From NCBI RefSeq assembly GCF_024519725.1, contig NZ_JALJRK010000017.1, forward strand, positions 32,094 through 96,093: DNA of 64,000 nt. Reading direction: 5' to 3'. The stretch comes from Microvirga sp. Mcv34. Lineage in GTDB: Bacteria; Pseudomonadota; Alphaproteobacteria; Rhizobiales; Beijerinckiaceae. The notes beneath the pieces were generated by a model. The model made no database searches. It worked only from the letters and a program-made list of their open reading frames with translations, and was not told the DNA's origin. Shown in pieces: positions 8,687 to 17,851 of the stretch. Numbering within the stretch: position 1 is the stretch's first letter; every line of letters begins with the position of its first letter. Made by a program: the position numbers and the translations under genes.

Positions 8687-9235
8687 TCACCCGTCGGGAT
8701 CCTCGTCCGGATCCCAATCGATCACATCCCGGGCCACATCGAACCGGAAGCCGGCCCGCGCCATGGCGGCGAGATCCTTGTCGCGATTGGGCGCCCGCTC
8801 GCCGGGCCGGAACGGCCCGAGCTTGCGGCGGCGGGCGAAGGCGCGGGCGGCCTGCTCCTCGTCACCCTCGTCGCCCTCGAGCGCGGCCGCGATGGCGGTG
8901 CGATCGACGCCCTTGGCGGAGAGCTTGGCCTGAATGGCGCGGGCGGAGCCGCCCCGGCGACGCAGGGTGGCGACCCGGGCCTCCGCATAGCGGGTATCGT
9001 CGATGAGGCCGGTCCTGAGGCTCTTCGCCACCACCTCGTCGATCATGTCCTGGAACCCGGCCGGATCCTCGCCGCGCAGGCGGCAGCGCTTGTCCACCTT
9101 GCGCCGCAGCACGCGGCGCAGATTCTCGGCCGAGGAGGCATAGCGTTCGAGATAGGCGAGGGCCGCCCGCTGCAGGTAGGCGGGCGTCACCTGCCGCGGC
9201 GGCTTGCGGAGGGGTTTGCCGGTCTCGTCCGTCAT
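8687..9235 (-). CDS. recX: RecX-family regulator of RecA
   Basis: This 182-residue protein matches RecX: an Arg-rich three-helix repeat protein with YLQRAALAYLERYASS, LRRVLRRKVDKR, GLIDDTRYAEARVATLRRRGGSARAI split over the core, and a C-terminal ARRRKLGPFR followed by a final helix. RecX modulates RecA filaments. Its ATG overlaps the stop of the upstream PAP2 gene as ATGA (9232-9235), so the two are translationally coupled. recA is not in the window, which is usual for alphaproteobacteria. Confidence 0.82.
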   Translation of the reverse strand: MTDETGKPLRKPPRQVTPAYLQRAALAYLERYASSAENLRRVLRRKVDKRCRLRGEDPAGFQDMIDEVVAKSLRTGLIDDTRYAEARVATLRRRGGSARAIQAKLSAKGVDRTAIAAALEGDEGDEEQAARAFARRRKLGPFRPGERAPNRDKDLAAMARAGFRFDVARDVIDWDPDEDPDG

Positions 9236-9984
9236 TCTGGCTTCGCATCGGAAGGCGGCGTGAGCTCGCCCGGCTTTTCGACCTGCCCCCGACGCTGCAG
9301 CTGGAGCGCCACGAACCAGCACAGGGACGCCCAGGCGGCGCCGACAGCCCATCCGGCGACGACGTCGCTCGGCCAGTGCACGCCGAGATAGACCCGGCTG
9401 ATGCCGACCAGGAGGGTCATGACGATGGCCAGCCCCATGATGAAGGTGCTGACGCGCCGGCTCTTCTCCACCCTGGCGAGCAGGGCACCGAGGGTCAGGT
9501 AGGTGATGGCCGACATCATGGCATGGCCGCTCGGGAAGCTCGCCGTGTAAACCCGCGTCGCGTGCGGCACGAGATCCGGACGAGGGCGCTCGAACCCGAG
9601 CTTCAGCCCCGTGGACAGGAGCGTGCCACCGACGATGGCGACCAACACCAGGATGGCCGCGCCACGCTTGCCGGCCATGAGCAGATAGACGACGGCCGCC
9701 AGGGTGATCAGCGTCAGGATCGCGTAGCCGCCGAGGCCGGTGAAGTCCCTGGCCGATTCCTCGAGCCAGGAGGGCCCGAGCGGATTGGCCGGGTTCTGCG
9801 GATCGCGCAGGGCCAGCAGGAGGTGGCTGTCGAGGGCGTGGGTCTCCCCTTCGCTCACCTCGTCGGCCAGCGCGATGAACGCCCAGGCGAAGAACCCGCA
9901 GGCGGACAGGGACAGGAGTGGGCCGACCTCGTTGAGGCGCAGACGAAACCACAGGCGCGTGGCGGGGGCGAGAAGCGTATTCAT
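9232..9984 (-). CDS. PAP2-superfamily membrane phosphatase
   Basis: This 250-residue protein has about five or six membrane segments and the complete tripartite acid-phosphatase signature: KLGFERPRP (motif 1), PSGHAMM (motif 2, catalytic His) and SRVYLGVHWPSDVVAG (motif 3). Family members remove phosphate from lipid substrates such as phosphatidic acid or undecaprenyl pyrophosphate at the outer face of the inner membrane. The stop overlaps the recX start. The functional tie between lipid phosphatase and RecX is not obvious; shared transcription may be incidental. Confidence 0.87.
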   Translation of the reverse strand: MNTLLAPATRLWFRLRLNEVGPLLSLSACGFFAWAFIALADEVSEGETHALDSHLLLALRDPQNPANPLGPSWLEESARDFTGLGGYAILTLITLAAVVYLLMAGKRGAAILVLVAIVGGTLLSTGLKLGFERPRPDLVPHATRVYTASFPSGHAMMSAITYLTLGALLARVEKSRRVSTFIMGLAIVMTLLVGISRVYLGVHWPSDVVAGWAVGAAWASLCWFVALQLQRRGQVEKPGELTPPSDAKPE

Positions 9985-10077
9985 GGCTCCCTGAGATAGG
10001 AGAGTGGGGCGCGTCTGGCGAGGGGCATGGGATGAGTGCGCGAGAGATGTCGTCTCAGACCCTGACGGTTACCCTCC

Positions 10078-10175
10078 ATGTCATCACCGGCTTTGTGCCG
10101 GTGATCCCGATCGGAAAGGTAAAGCGCTTCAAGCAATCGGGATGGCCGGCACAAGGCCGGCCATGACGACGGAGG
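10078..10175. repeat. Intergenic palindromic repeat, family C, copy 1
   Basis: Two short palindromes, ATCACCGGCTTTGTGCCGGTGAT and ATGGCCGGCACAAGGCCGGCCAT (both slightly imperfect, given here as their pattern), flank a 15-base core TCAAGCAATCGGGAT at 10129-10143. The same core occurs at 47836-47850 between recF and dnaN. It lies between the PAP2 and YcaQ genes. Confidence 0.55.
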
Positions 10176-10186
10176 CACCATTGCCT

Positions 10187-11380
10187 TCACACCTCCAGCC
10201 GCTTCTGCCATCCCCCCGGCGCGGTGATGCTGCCGAGGTTGAGCCACTCGGCCATCAGGCGAAGCTCTTCGCCGAGGGCGGGAGCGATGGCGTCCGGAGC
10301 CACGGAGGCTTCCGGGTGGATCGAGTGCACGATGAGATTGCCCGCCGCCCGGTCGGCCTTCAGGTCCACGCGGGCGACGATTGTCTCGCCGAGCACGAAG
10401 GGCAGGCAGTAATAGCCGAATTCCCGCTTCTCGGCCGGCGTGTAGATCTCGATCCGGTATCGGAAATCGAACAGACGTTCCGTGCGCGTGCGCTCCCAGA
10501 CGATGGGATCGAAGGGCGACACGAGGGCCCGGGCCTCGACCCGGCGGGGGACCTTGGCCTGCGGGTCGAGATAGACCGGGCCGTTCCAGCCCTCCACCGT
10601 GACGGGAACGAGATCGCCGGCCTCCACCAGTTCGGGAATGCGGGCCTTCGCGTCCTGCGGCTCCAGGCGGAAATAGTCGCGCAGGCAGCGCTCGGACGCG
10701 ATGCCGAGCGCCTGGATGGAGTGCCGCAGCAGCTCGCGCTGTGCCTCTTCGATCGAAGGTGTCGGGACGTTCAGGACGTCCGAAGGGAAAACCCGCTCCG
10801 GCAGGTCGTAGATGCGCTCGAAGCCGCGCCGCGTGGCGGTGGTGACCTCCCCGGCCCAGAACAGCCATTCCAGGGCCCGCTTGCCGTCGCTCCAGCCCCA
10901 CCAGGAGCCCTGCCCCTTGTGCCCGCCGGACAATTCGCCCGCGGCCATGGGGCCCTGCGTGGCGATCTCACGGCGCACCTCCTCGATGAAGCCACGCTTT
11001 TCCTGGCCGAATTTGGCAAGCCCGCCATAGATGCCTTCGCCCCGCCGGGCGCGCTCCATCCGCCAGCGGAAGAGAGGCTGCAGGTCGAGCCGGATCAGCG
11101 AGGCCTCATGGCCCCAGTACTCGAAGGTCTCGCGCTTCCGGGCATGCCAGGCGAGCGTCTCGAGGAGGTTGCGGTCATAGGCCCCGATCCGCGAGAAGAG
11201 CGGCATGTAATGGGCCCGGACCAGCACGTTCACCGAATCGATCTGCAGCAGGTGCGAGCGCTGGAGCACGCGGCTCACATGCCGCCTGGAGGTGGATGCG
11301 GGCCGGGCTTCGTGAAGCCCTTGGGCGGCGAGCGCGATGCGCCGGGCCTGGGCGAGACTGAGTTTGGTGCGGGGTGCCAT
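10187..11380 (-). CDS. ycaQ: YcaQ/AlkX-type winged-helix DNA glycosylase (interstrand crosslink unhooking family)
   Basis: This 397-residue protein begins [21 protein letters not shown]. It matches the HTH_42 family of tandem winged-helix proteins that includes E. coli YcaQ. The catalytic QxD motif of this family is present as LLQIDSVN (about residue 48-55). Further family marks are [10 protein letters not shown] and [14 protein letters not shown], then [13 protein letters not shown] near the C-terminus. Characterised members excise alkylated bases and unhook interstrand crosslinks. Start ATG 11380 is taken because the frame further upstream has no family similarity. Substrate range is inferred from the family only. 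Confidence 0.85.
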   Translation of the reverse strand: MAPRTKLSLAQARRIALAAQGLHEARPASTSRRHVSRVLQRSHLLQIDSVNVLVRAHYMPLFSRIGAYDRNLLETLAWHARKRETFEYWGHEASLIRLDLQPLFRWRMERARRGEGIYGGLAKFGQEKRGFIEEVRREIATQGPMAAGELSGGHKGQGSWWGWSDGKRALEWLFWAGEVTTATRRGFERIYDLPERVFPSDVLNVPTPSIEEAQRELLRHSIQALGIASERCLRDYFRLEPQDAKARIPELVEAGDLVPVTVEGWNGPVYLDPQAKVPRRVEARALVSPFDPIVWERTRTERLFDFRYRIEIYTPAEKREFGYYCLPFVLGETIVARVDLKADRAAGNLIVHSIHPEASVAPDAIAPALGEELRLMAEWLNLGSITAPGGWQKRLEV

Positions 11381-11657
11381 GAGCGAACAATACCGGAACA
11401 CTGTCGTGGGGCGCCAGAGCCGCAACATCGTCGAAAGGCGAAACGCGGCGGAACCTGTGGATCTTTGTCCCAGCTCGGTCCCTGGTGACCCGAGGCTCCC
11501 AGGAACTCTGACAGCCGGCATCTTTTCGGTTCTGCAAACGCGTTGCGATGTGAACCGGCCGTTCTTGCATTTTGGCAAGATCGGCTTGGCGTCCTGCAGT
11601 CTCGTAACGTCACAGTCCTGGGTCTATCTTCACCGCAACATTGATGGAGACAGCACC

Positions 11658-12596
11658 ATGAAGCTGACGGGAATTCACCATTTGACGGCCGTGACCGCCG
11701 ACGCGCCGGGCAACCACGCCTTCTACACCCAGTCGCTGGGCCTTCGCCTCGTGAAGAAGACCGTGAACCAGGACGACGTGAGCGCCTACCATCTGTTCTA
11801 CGCCGATAGAAAGGCTTCGCCCGGCACCGACATCACCTTCTTCGACTGGCCGGTCGAGCGTGAGCGTCGCGGCACGCACAGCATCTCGCAGACCGCCATG
11901 CGTGTGAATGGTGAGAAGGCGCTGCAATGGTGGAAGGACCGCTTCGGCGGCCTCGGCATCGAGAGCGGGTCCATCGTGGAGCGTGACGGGCGGCTCAGCC
12001 TCGACTTCGAGGATTTCGAGGGCCAGCGTCTCAGCCTCGTTGACGACGGTGGACAGGGCGAGGCGCATCCGTGGGAGCGCAGCCCAGTGCCGGTCGAGTA
12101 CCAGATCCGCGGGCTCGGTCCGATCCGGATCAGCGTTCCGAAGCTCGAGCGGACGGCTCGCGTCCTGACAGAGGCCATGGATATGCGCGCCGTTCGCGAG
12201 TATCGCGTCGGCGATACGCCGGTTCACGTTTTCGAGATGGGCGAGGGTGGACCTGCGGCGGAGCTGCATGTCGCCGTGGAACCCGGATTGTCTCCGGCCC
12301 GGCCGGGCGCCGGTGGCGTGCATCATGTGGCCTTCCGCACACCGAACGAGCAGACCTACCAGGAATGCTGGGAGCGGCTGCAATCCCTCAGGGCGCCTTC
12401 CAGCGGCCCCGTCGACCGCTACTATTTCCAGAGCCTGTACTTCCGTGAGCCGAATGGCATCCTGTTCGAGATCGCAACGGACGGTCCGGGCTTCGCCACG
12501 GACGAGCCCATGGACAAGCTCGGCGAACGCCTGTCCCTGCCGCCCTTCCTGGAGGCCCGGCGAACTCAGATCGAAGCGGGTCTCAAGCCGCTCTGA
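11658..12596 (+). CDS. VOC-family ring-cleaving dioxygenase (MhqO/PcpA-like)
   Basis: This 312-residue protein has two vicinal-oxygen-chelate modules. Candidate metal ligands are the His in GIHHLTAVT near residue 8, the His in [10 protein letters not shown] near residue 220, and the Glu in ILFEIATD near residue 272. The family includes hydroquinone dioxygenases such as PcpA/LinE and quinone-responsive MhqO, which open hydroquinone-type rings. The GGAGA site upstream of ATG 11658 supports the start. It stands alone with its own terminator at 12635-12668, so no pathway context helps to name the substrate. Confidence 0.85.
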   Translation: MKLTGIHHLTAVTADAPGNHAFYTQSLGLRLVKKTVNQDDVSAYHLFYADRKASPGTDITFFDWPVERERRGTHSISQTAMRVNGEKALQWWKDRFGGLGIESGSIVERDGRLSLDFEDFEGQRLSLVDDGGQGEAHPWERSPVPVEYQIRGLGPIRISVPKLERTARVLTEAMDMRAVREYRVGDTPVHVFEMGEGGPAAELHVAVEPGLSPARPGAGGVHHVAFRTPNEQTYQECWERLQSLRAPSSGPVDRYYFQSLYFREPNGILFEIATDGPGFATDEPMDKLGERLSLPPFLEARRTQIEAGLKPL

Positions 12597-12634
12597 TCGA
12601 AGCGCCGTCGTCTGAGAAGGACCGCAGGAGTTGA

Positions 12635-12668
12635 AACCATCCCGCACTGGTTGCGGGATGGTTTTGCT
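12635..12668 (+). terminator. Rho-independent terminator after the dioxygenase gene
   Basis: A perfect 12-bp stem (AACCATCCCGCA at 12635-12646 with its complement at 12652-12663) and a 5-base loop is followed by TTGCTCT. It lies 39 bases after the stop codon. Confidence 0.8.
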
Positions 12669-12827
12669 CTATAAACCTATCAGGTTTCGAAGCCGCTACG
12701 TTTGAATAACCATGACTGGACAACACGGGCATTTTAGCCGCTTTTACTTCCGTAGCGGAGTTGTGTAACGCTTTGATCAAATTTATGTGTTTCTATCGCT
12801 TATATTAATGTTCCGTAGGGGATCTGC

Positions 12828-13346
12828 ATGCTTGGCGCCAAGATGAGAACGGGCCTGCTGGGAACGTTTATCGCGTTCCTGGGTATTTTCGGCGTGGCCT
12901 ATGCCGCGTCGCTGCCGGCTCCCAAGGAGCGGCCGATCCTCACGATCTCGGGGAAGATCAGCGTCACCAACAAGGACAACACGGCCCAGTTCGATCGCGC
13001 GATGCTGGAATCGATGGGTCTTGTCACCGTCGAGACCACGACGCCGTGGCACGAGGGCAAGGTGAAGTTCGAAGGCGTTCCCATGGACAAGCTGATGAAG
13101 CTGGTCGGAGCCTCCGGACAGAGAGTCGTGGTCGTGGCGCTGAACGACTACACGACCGAGATCCCGATGGAGGATTTCTCAAAATACAACGTGATTCTCT
13201 CCATCAAGCGCGACGGCGAATACATGTCCGTGCGCGACAAGGGACCCTTGTTCATCATCTATCCCTATGACAGCAATCCGGATCTGAAGAGCCAGACCTA
13301 TTTCGCGCGCTCGGCCTGGCAGGTCGCCAGGATCGACGTGAAATAG
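12828..13346 (+). CDS. Exported molybdopterin-oxidoreductase-fold protein without cysteine
   Basis: This 172-residue protein has an N-terminal hydrophobic export signal (about residues 8-26, ending AYAA). The rest resembles the sulfite-oxidase type molybdopterin-binding fold, with ILTISGKISV, WHEGKVKFEGVPMDKLMKLVG, and RDKGPLFIIYPYDSNPDLKS. No cysteine occurs anywhere, so the cysteine that ligates molybdenum in this enzyme fold is absent and oxidoreductase activity is unlikely. The next gene, a GGDEF-EAL protein with a periplasmic domain, starts 29 bases downstream. I infer that this protein may act as a periplasmic ligand or redox sensor for it. Confidence 0.72.
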   Translation: MLGAKMRTGLLGTFIAFLGIFGVAYAASLPAPKERPILTISGKISVTNKDNTAQFDRAMLESMGLVTVETTTPWHEGKVKFEGVPMDKLMKLVGASGQRVVVVALNDYTTEIPMEDFSKYNVILSIKRDGEYMSVRDKGPLFIIYPYDSNPDLKSQTYFARSAWQVARIDVK

Positions 13347-13375
13347 CAAGGGTAGGCAGGGGCGGAGGCCTCCCA

Positions 13376-15307
13376 TTGTCGCTGCGCACATTCAAAACGG
13401 TGATCGCCCTCGTGATCGGTGGGTTTCTGATCGCCGCGATCTACATCTCGGTGCTGGTCGTCCAGCGCCAGGGTGCGCTGCGTCAGATCGGCGTCTACAA
13501 TCCCGCCTGGGAAGCCAGCCAGGCAGCCTCCGAATTCGTTCGACTGGAGCACCGCCTCTCGGAGTTCGAGAGACCCGGCAGCGGCGTCGACAAGGATGAA
13601 GTCGCCTTGCGCTACGACATCCTCGTCGGGCGGGTGAAGATGCTGAACGAGGGCGATTTCCACGCCCTGCTCCGGCGGGAGCCCGAGCATCAGGCCAATC
13701 TGCAGCGTCTCGAGACCGCGCTCGAAGCCATGGAGCCGCTGATCCAGAACCTGGAGCAGCCAGGCGCCGTCCAAAAGGTCATCGACAGCCTGAAGCCGTT
13801 CGACGGCAGCCTGGCGCAGATCGCGTCGACCGTGCTCATCTACGGGTCCGAAAACGTTCAGCAGGATCAACATGAGCTCATTCGCCTGCATTGGGTCTTT
13901 TCCGCGATCGCCGCCAGCCTGATCCTGATCGGGGTCGTCCTGATCCTGCTCCTCAACCGGCATAATCGCCTTTTGGGACGGGCCCACGAGGAGTTGCACG
14001 TTCTCGCGCATCAGGATGCGCTCACGGGACTTCCCAACCGCGTGGTGCTTCGCAGCGAAGTGGAGCAGGCGCTCGCCCGCCTGAGGCCGAACGGCCGCAC
14101 GCTGGCCGTGTCCTATCTGGATCTCGATCACTTCAAGGATGTGAACGATTCCTTCGGCCATGAAACGGGCGATGAGTTGCTCAAGGCTGTGGCCGAGCGG
14201 CTGCGTGCCTGCATACCGGCCAGCGAAGGCCAGGTGCGAAACCTGATTTCACGGTTCGGCGGCGATGAATTCGCCATCCTGCAGACCGGGATCCGTCGGC
14301 CCGAAGAATGCGCCGCGCTCGCCTCGCGCATCGTCGAGGCGTTGCGCGAGCCGTTCAGCGTGAACGGGCAGGAGCTTTTCATCGGCACCAGCATCGGCAT
14401 CGCGCTGGCCCAGAAAAACATGACCCCGAGCCAGATCCTGAAACATGCGGACATGGCGCTTTATCACGCCAAGGCCGATGGACGAGGCACGTTCCGCTTC
14501 TTCGAGCCGGACATGGACGAGCAGCTTCAGGCCCGCCGCGCCCTGGAGGTCGATCTGCGCAAGGCGATGACCAGCGGCGAGTTCGAGCTGTTCTACCAGC
14601 CGCAGATCAATATCCAAAGAAACGAGATCGGCGGCTTCGAGGCTCTCCTGCGCTGGCACCATCCCGAGCGCGGTCTCGTCCCGCCGGCGGAGTTCATCCC
14701 CGTCGTCGAGGATACAGGGCTGATCTCACCCCTGGGCGACTGGATCATCGAGGAGGCCTGCAAGGAGGCCGCCACCTGGCCGGGCGAGATGCACGTGGCG
14801 GTCAACCTCTCGCCGATCCAGTTCAGGAACCGCGGGCTCGTGCAGAGCGTCAGCAATGCCCTGGCGTCGTCCGGGCTTTCTCCGCACCGGCTGGAGCTGG
14901 AGATCACCGAGTCGGTCCTCCTGCAGGACAACGAGATGACCGTCTCGACGCTCCATCAGCTGCGCCGGCTCGGCGTGCGCATCGCGATGGACGATTTCGG
15001 AACCGGCTACTCGTCTCTGAGCTATCTCCGCAGCTTTCCGTTCGACAAGATCAAGATCGATCAGTCCTTCGTGCGGGAAATGTCGCAGCGGGCGGATTGC
15101 CTGGCGATCGTGCAGTCGGTCGCCAATCTGGGCTCGAGCCTCGGAATGCCGACCGTGGCCGAGGGCATCGAGACCGAAGACCAGCTGCGCCAAGTCCAGG
15201 CGGCGGGATGCACGGATGCCCAAGGCTATTATTTCGGACGCCCCAAGCCGGCTCGGGAGCTCGTTCACACCCTGGCCGCCCTCCGGCACAAGGTTCAGGT
15301 CGCATGA
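13376..15307 (+). CDS. Membrane-bound GGDEF-EAL cyclic-di-GMP enzyme
   Basis: This 643-residue protein starts at TTG 13376, five to ten bases after a GGAGG-like site. Layout: membrane helix about residues 8-28; a periplasmic helical domain to about 175; a second membrane helix (WVFSAIAASLILIGVVLILL) to about 200; GGDEF domain with intact GGDEF at 295-299; EAL domain from about 385 with intact EALLRWH at 422-428, ITESVLL, DDFGTGYSSL and a C-terminal AEGIETEDQL. Both active sites look intact, so it could make or break down c-di-GMP. The periplasmic part probably receives a signal, perhaps through the exported protein encoded 29 bases upstream. Confidence 0.9.
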   Translation: MSLRTFKTVIALVIGGFLIAAIYISVLVVQRQGALRQIGVYNPAWEASQAASEFVRLEHRLSEFERPGSGVDKDEVALRYDILVGRVKMLNEGDFHALLRREPEHQANLQRLETALEAMEPLIQNLEQPGAVQKVIDSLKPFDGSLAQIASTVLIYGSENVQQDQHELIRLHWVFSAIAASLILIGVVLILLLNRHNRLLGRAHEELHVLAHQDALTGLPNRVVLRSEVEQALARLRPNGRTLAVSYLDLDHFKDVNDSFGHETGDELLKAVAERLRACIPASEGQVRNLISRFGGDEFAILQTGIRRPEECAALASRIVEALREPFSVNGQELFIGTSIGIALAQKNMTPSQILKHADMALYHAKADGRGTFRFFEPDMDEQLQARRALEVDLRKAMTSGEFELFYQPQINIQRNEIGGFEALLRWHHPERGLVPPAEFIPVVEDTGLISPLGDWIIEEACKEAATWPGEMHVAVNLSPIQFRNRGLVQSVSNALASSGLSPHRLELEITESVLLQDNEMTVSTLHQLRRLGVRIAMDDFGTGYSSLSYLRSFPFDKIKIDQSFVREMSQRADCLAIVQSVANLGSSLGMPTVAEGIETEDQLRQVQAAGCTDAQGYYFGRPKPARELVHTLAALRHKVQVA

Positions 15308-15402
15308 CCGGGACCCTCTTTCGCGTTCGATGCTCTAGCCGATAGACGGGCTTGTTCGCCCCCGGCTCGACCGTGCTAAAATTCGGTCAAACGAGGGGCA
15401 GC

Positions 15403-16029
15403 ATGACGAACTTCTTCCAGGGCCCGCTGCAGGGGATTCCCCTCGCGGAGCAGGTCACCAATCCGCATATCGTCGTCGGACGGTACAGCTATTACTCCGG
15501 CTACTATCACGGCCATTCCTTCGATCAATGCGCCCGTTACCTGCTGGCCGACGAGCCGGAGGTGGACAAGCTGATCATCGGCAGCTTCTGCTCCATCGCC
15601 ACGGGCGTGACGTTCGTGATGCATGGCAATCAGGGGCATCGGCGGGATTGGATTTCCACCTTCCCGTTCTTCTACATGAACAAGGACGGGGCGTTCGGAA
15701 GCCCGGAGGATCCGTTCCTCCCGGCCGGCGACACGGTGGTCGGCAGCGATGTCTGGATCGGAACCGAGGCGATGATCATGCCGGGTGTGCGGATCGGCCA
15801 CGGCGCCATCGTCGGGAGCCGGGCCGTCGTGACCCGGGATGTCGAGCCCTACACGGTCGTGACCGGCAATCCCGCGCGACCGGTCCGCAAACGCTTTTCC
15901 GACGAGGAGATCGCCATGCTGCTCGAAATGGCTTGGTGGGATTGGCCGGTCGAGCAGATCAGGGAGGCCATGCCGCTTCTCTGCTCGTCCGATATCGCGG
16001 GCCTCCACCGTTCCTGGCGGGAGCGCTGA
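15403..16029 (+). CDS. catB: CatB/Vat-type xenobiotic O-acetyltransferase (chloramphenicol acetyltransferase type B)
   Basis: This 208-residue protein is close to type B chloramphenicol acetyltransferases over its full length. It begins [20 protein letters not shown], then [29 protein letters not shown] and GNQGHRRDW, whose His is the likely catalytic base. A left-handed beta-helix follows ([30 protein letters not shown]) and the C-terminus has [18 protein letters not shown]. It should acetylate a hydroxyl of chloramphenicol or a related xenobiotic using acetyl-CoA. ATG 15403 follows GAGGGG; the frame to 15352 is not needed. It has no mobile-element context here, so it looks like a resident chromosomal gene. 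Confidence 0.87.
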   Translation: MTNFFQGPLQGIPLAEQVTNPHIVVGRYSYYSGYYHGHSFDQCARYLLADEPEVDKLIIGSFCSIATGVTFVMHGNQGHRRDWISTFPFFYMNKDGAFGSPEDPFLPAGDTVVGSDVWIGTEAMIMPGVRIGHGAIVGSRAVVTRDVEPYTVVTGNPARPVRKRFSDEEIAMLLEMAWWDWPVEQIREAMPLLCSSDIAGLHRSWRER

Positions 16030-16167
16030 CGGCCACCATACGCAACCACGGCCATAAGAGAAAATACCTTCTCACACTTGGCCGGACGGTTCGTCCTATG
16101 TTACGCAGGATCAATCTGCCGGAACGTCAATCAGACAGCACGACCGGGATCAGTGGGAGCAGGATTG

Positions 16168-16557
16168 ATGAAGACATACTGCGAATTTACGTTCGAAGCC
16201 GCGCATTCGGTGGCTCCCTATTCCGGGCTGCACGGGCATACCTTCATCGTCAAGCTCACCTTCGGCGGCGCCGTCGACGAGATCTATGGCTGGCCGGTCA
16301 ACCTCTATGAGGTCGAGAATTACATCAAGGAAATCAAGGGCGAGCACGGATCGGGCCTGGACCACGGCAATCTCGATCTCAACCCCGAGATCGGCATTGC
16401 CTCGCTCGAGAACGTGACGACCTATATCTGGCGCCTGGTCAAGAACCGCTTCCCCAATCTCGAAGAGGTCGAGCTCAGGCGCGGCATGCCCGGTTCCACG
16501 GAAGGCTGCATCTATCGCGGCGAAACGGCCGGCACCAGCAGCAGCCTCGCGGCCTGA
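16168..16557 (+). CDS. 6-pyruvoyl/6-carboxy-tetrahydropterin synthase (PTPS/QueD) family protein lacking the usual catalytic Cys
   Basis: This 129-residue protein has the T-fold marks of the family: FEAAHSV (first zinc His), LHGHTFIVKL (HGH zinc pair), LDHGNLD (catalytic Asp-His) and a C-terminal STEGCIYRG. In QueD and PTPS a cysteine precedes HGH by a few residues; here the segment reads PYSGLHGH and has no cysteine. Family members act on dihydroneopterin triphosphate in queuosine or pterin pathways. With the cysteine missing, canonical QueD chemistry is doubtful. No other queuosine gene is nearby. ATG 16168 is taken as start because similarity begins there. Confidence 0.75.
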   Translation: MKTYCEFTFEAAHSVAPYSGLHGHTFIVKLTFGGAVDEIYGWPVNLYEVENYIKEIKGEHGSGLDHGNLDLNPEIGIASLENVTTYIWRLVKNRFPNLEEVELRRGMPGSTEGCIYRGETAGTSSSLAA

Positions 16558-16579
16558 GGCCTTTCGGATCGTCACGATG

Positions 16580-16612
16580 AAAAAGCCGCCCTCGCGAGGG
16601 CGGCTTTTTCAT
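16580..16612. terminator. Bidirectional rho-independent terminator
   Basis: A 14-bp perfect stem centred on CTCGCGAG (arms AAAAGCCGCCCTCG and its complement, 16581-16608) is flanked by A and T runs. It lies between the convergent PTPS-family and MipA genes and can serve both. Confidence 0.85.
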
Positions 16613-16634
16613 TGTGGAGGCGTGCCGCCCGCTG

Positions 16635-17453
16635 TCAGGGCGTGTAGCCGAACGAATAGGATACCGTCAGTCCGGCACCGAACTGGTTCTCGGAGCCGAA
16701 TTGCTTGACGATCGGGCTGTCGGCCGCGTCGCCGACCAGGCGCTTGTAGGTCACGAAGGCGGTGGTCGACCATTGCGGGGACCAGTCGTAGCTGACGGCT
16801 CCCGTGACGCCCACCGAGGTGACACCGCCCGACGGCCGATAGGGTGTGACCTGGCCGTTCAGCGCCGCCTCGATAGGCGTCACGCCGAAATAGGTCTGCA
16901 TGAACTCGCTGTCGCCCAGCGCAAGGCGCGGGCCGACCGAGACCGTGAAAGCCCCGAATCGCTGAACCGCATCGAGGCCGAAATCGGCCACGAAGCCCTC
17001 ATGCCCGCCGAAGCCGCGCCGGATCTCGGCACGGGCCCGCAGGAACTCGAGCGGCCAGTATTCCACGAAGACGCCGGGCTCCACCGCCCAGTCGACCTTC
17101 TCCAGGCCATAGAGTTCCCGGTTGTCCTGATAGTAGCGCCCGCCTACGAAACGGCCCACGACGCCGACGCGAACGGCGGAATCCTCCAGGAACGAGAAGC
17201 TCAGTCCATCGTCGGGAGCGCTGAAGCGCTCGACCGTGCCGGCCCGGCGAAAGCTCAGGGACGGATAGCCGATGAAGCTGGTTTCGTCTGAACCCGGATA
17301 GGACGGCCCGACCCGCAGGTTGCCCTTCACGGTGACGATCCAGCCCGTGGATTCCTGCATGGGCTGGGGCGAAAAGAACAGATCGGCCGCCTGAGCCGTG
17401 GTCGTGCCCGCCACGAGGGCGGCGAGAACGGCGAGGGAGGGGGCTGCGCGCAT
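16635..17453 (-). CDS. MipA/OmpV-family outer membrane protein
   Basis: This protein of about 272 residues has a signal peptide ending TTTAQA and then a beta-barrel pattern typical of MipA/OmpV: VTVKGNLRVGPSYPGSDE near the start, alternating aromatic strands, GGRYYQDNRELYGLEKV and a C-terminal aromatic strand ending GYTP. Characterised members scaffold peptidoglycan enzymes or act in osmotic and antibiotic response; the role here is unknown. Two starts are possible: ATG 17453 (used; GGAAGAG upstream) or ATG 17477, which lengthens the signal peptide by eight residues. Confidence 0.83.
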   Translation of the reverse strand: MRAAPSLAVLAALVAGTTTAQAADLFFSPQPMQESTGWIVTVKGNLRVGPSYPGSDETSFIGYPSLSFRRAGTVERFSAPDDGLSFSFLEDSAVRVGVVGRFVGGRYYQDNRELYGLEKVDWAVEPGVFVEYWPLEFLRARAEIRRGFGGHEGFVADFGLDAVQRFGAFTVSVGPRLALGDSEFMQTYFGVTPIEAALNGQVTPYRPSGGVTSVGVTGAVSYDWSPQWSTTAFVTYKRLVGDAADSPIVKQFGSENQFGAGLTVSYSFGYTP

Positions 17454-17615
17454 GGCTCTTCCGATTGCAATTTCCATCCTGCCGTGGTGGCCGCAAACAG
17501 ACGTAAGGTCAAGCCTTCGATTGGCTCTATGGTTTCGCGTTCGTGACAGACGGGGAAGAACTTTCGCGCGCCTGAGCGGTTGAACGAAAGACAGAATGTT
17601 GCAAGGGAGAAATTC

Positions 17616-17819
17616 TTGTCCGTGTTCAGCGCCAGCAGCCGTCCGCGCCCGGACGAATTCTATCCCAAGCCGCCACCGACGGAGCCGGTACCCGATATTC
17701 CGACGCCTTCCGAGACGCCTCAGCCCGCTTTCCCCAGCACCCCATCCCCGATGCCCGAGCAGCCGCCGGAACCCGAGACGCCGGTCATCCACCCGATGCC
17801 GCCGCCCGAGGTTCCGTGA
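17616..17819 (+). CDS. Small proline-rich protein
   Basis: This 67-residue protein is about one third proline, with repeated PP, EPVP, TPSE and MPEQPPEPE elements and no membrane segment. The start is TTG 17616, preceded by AAGGGAGA at good spacing; GTG 17622 and TTG 17580 are alternatives. Low-complexity Pro/Glu/Thr composition points to a disordered protein. The frame is kept by codon-periodic GC use and a clean ribosome site. No function is recognised. Confidence 0.55.
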   Translation: MSVFSASSRPRPDEFYPKPPPTEPVPDIPTPSETPQPAFPSTPSPMPEQPPEPETPVIHPMPPPEVP

Positions 17820-17851
17820 GGGACTGATCCGGACACGCGCCTCCGGCCCGT

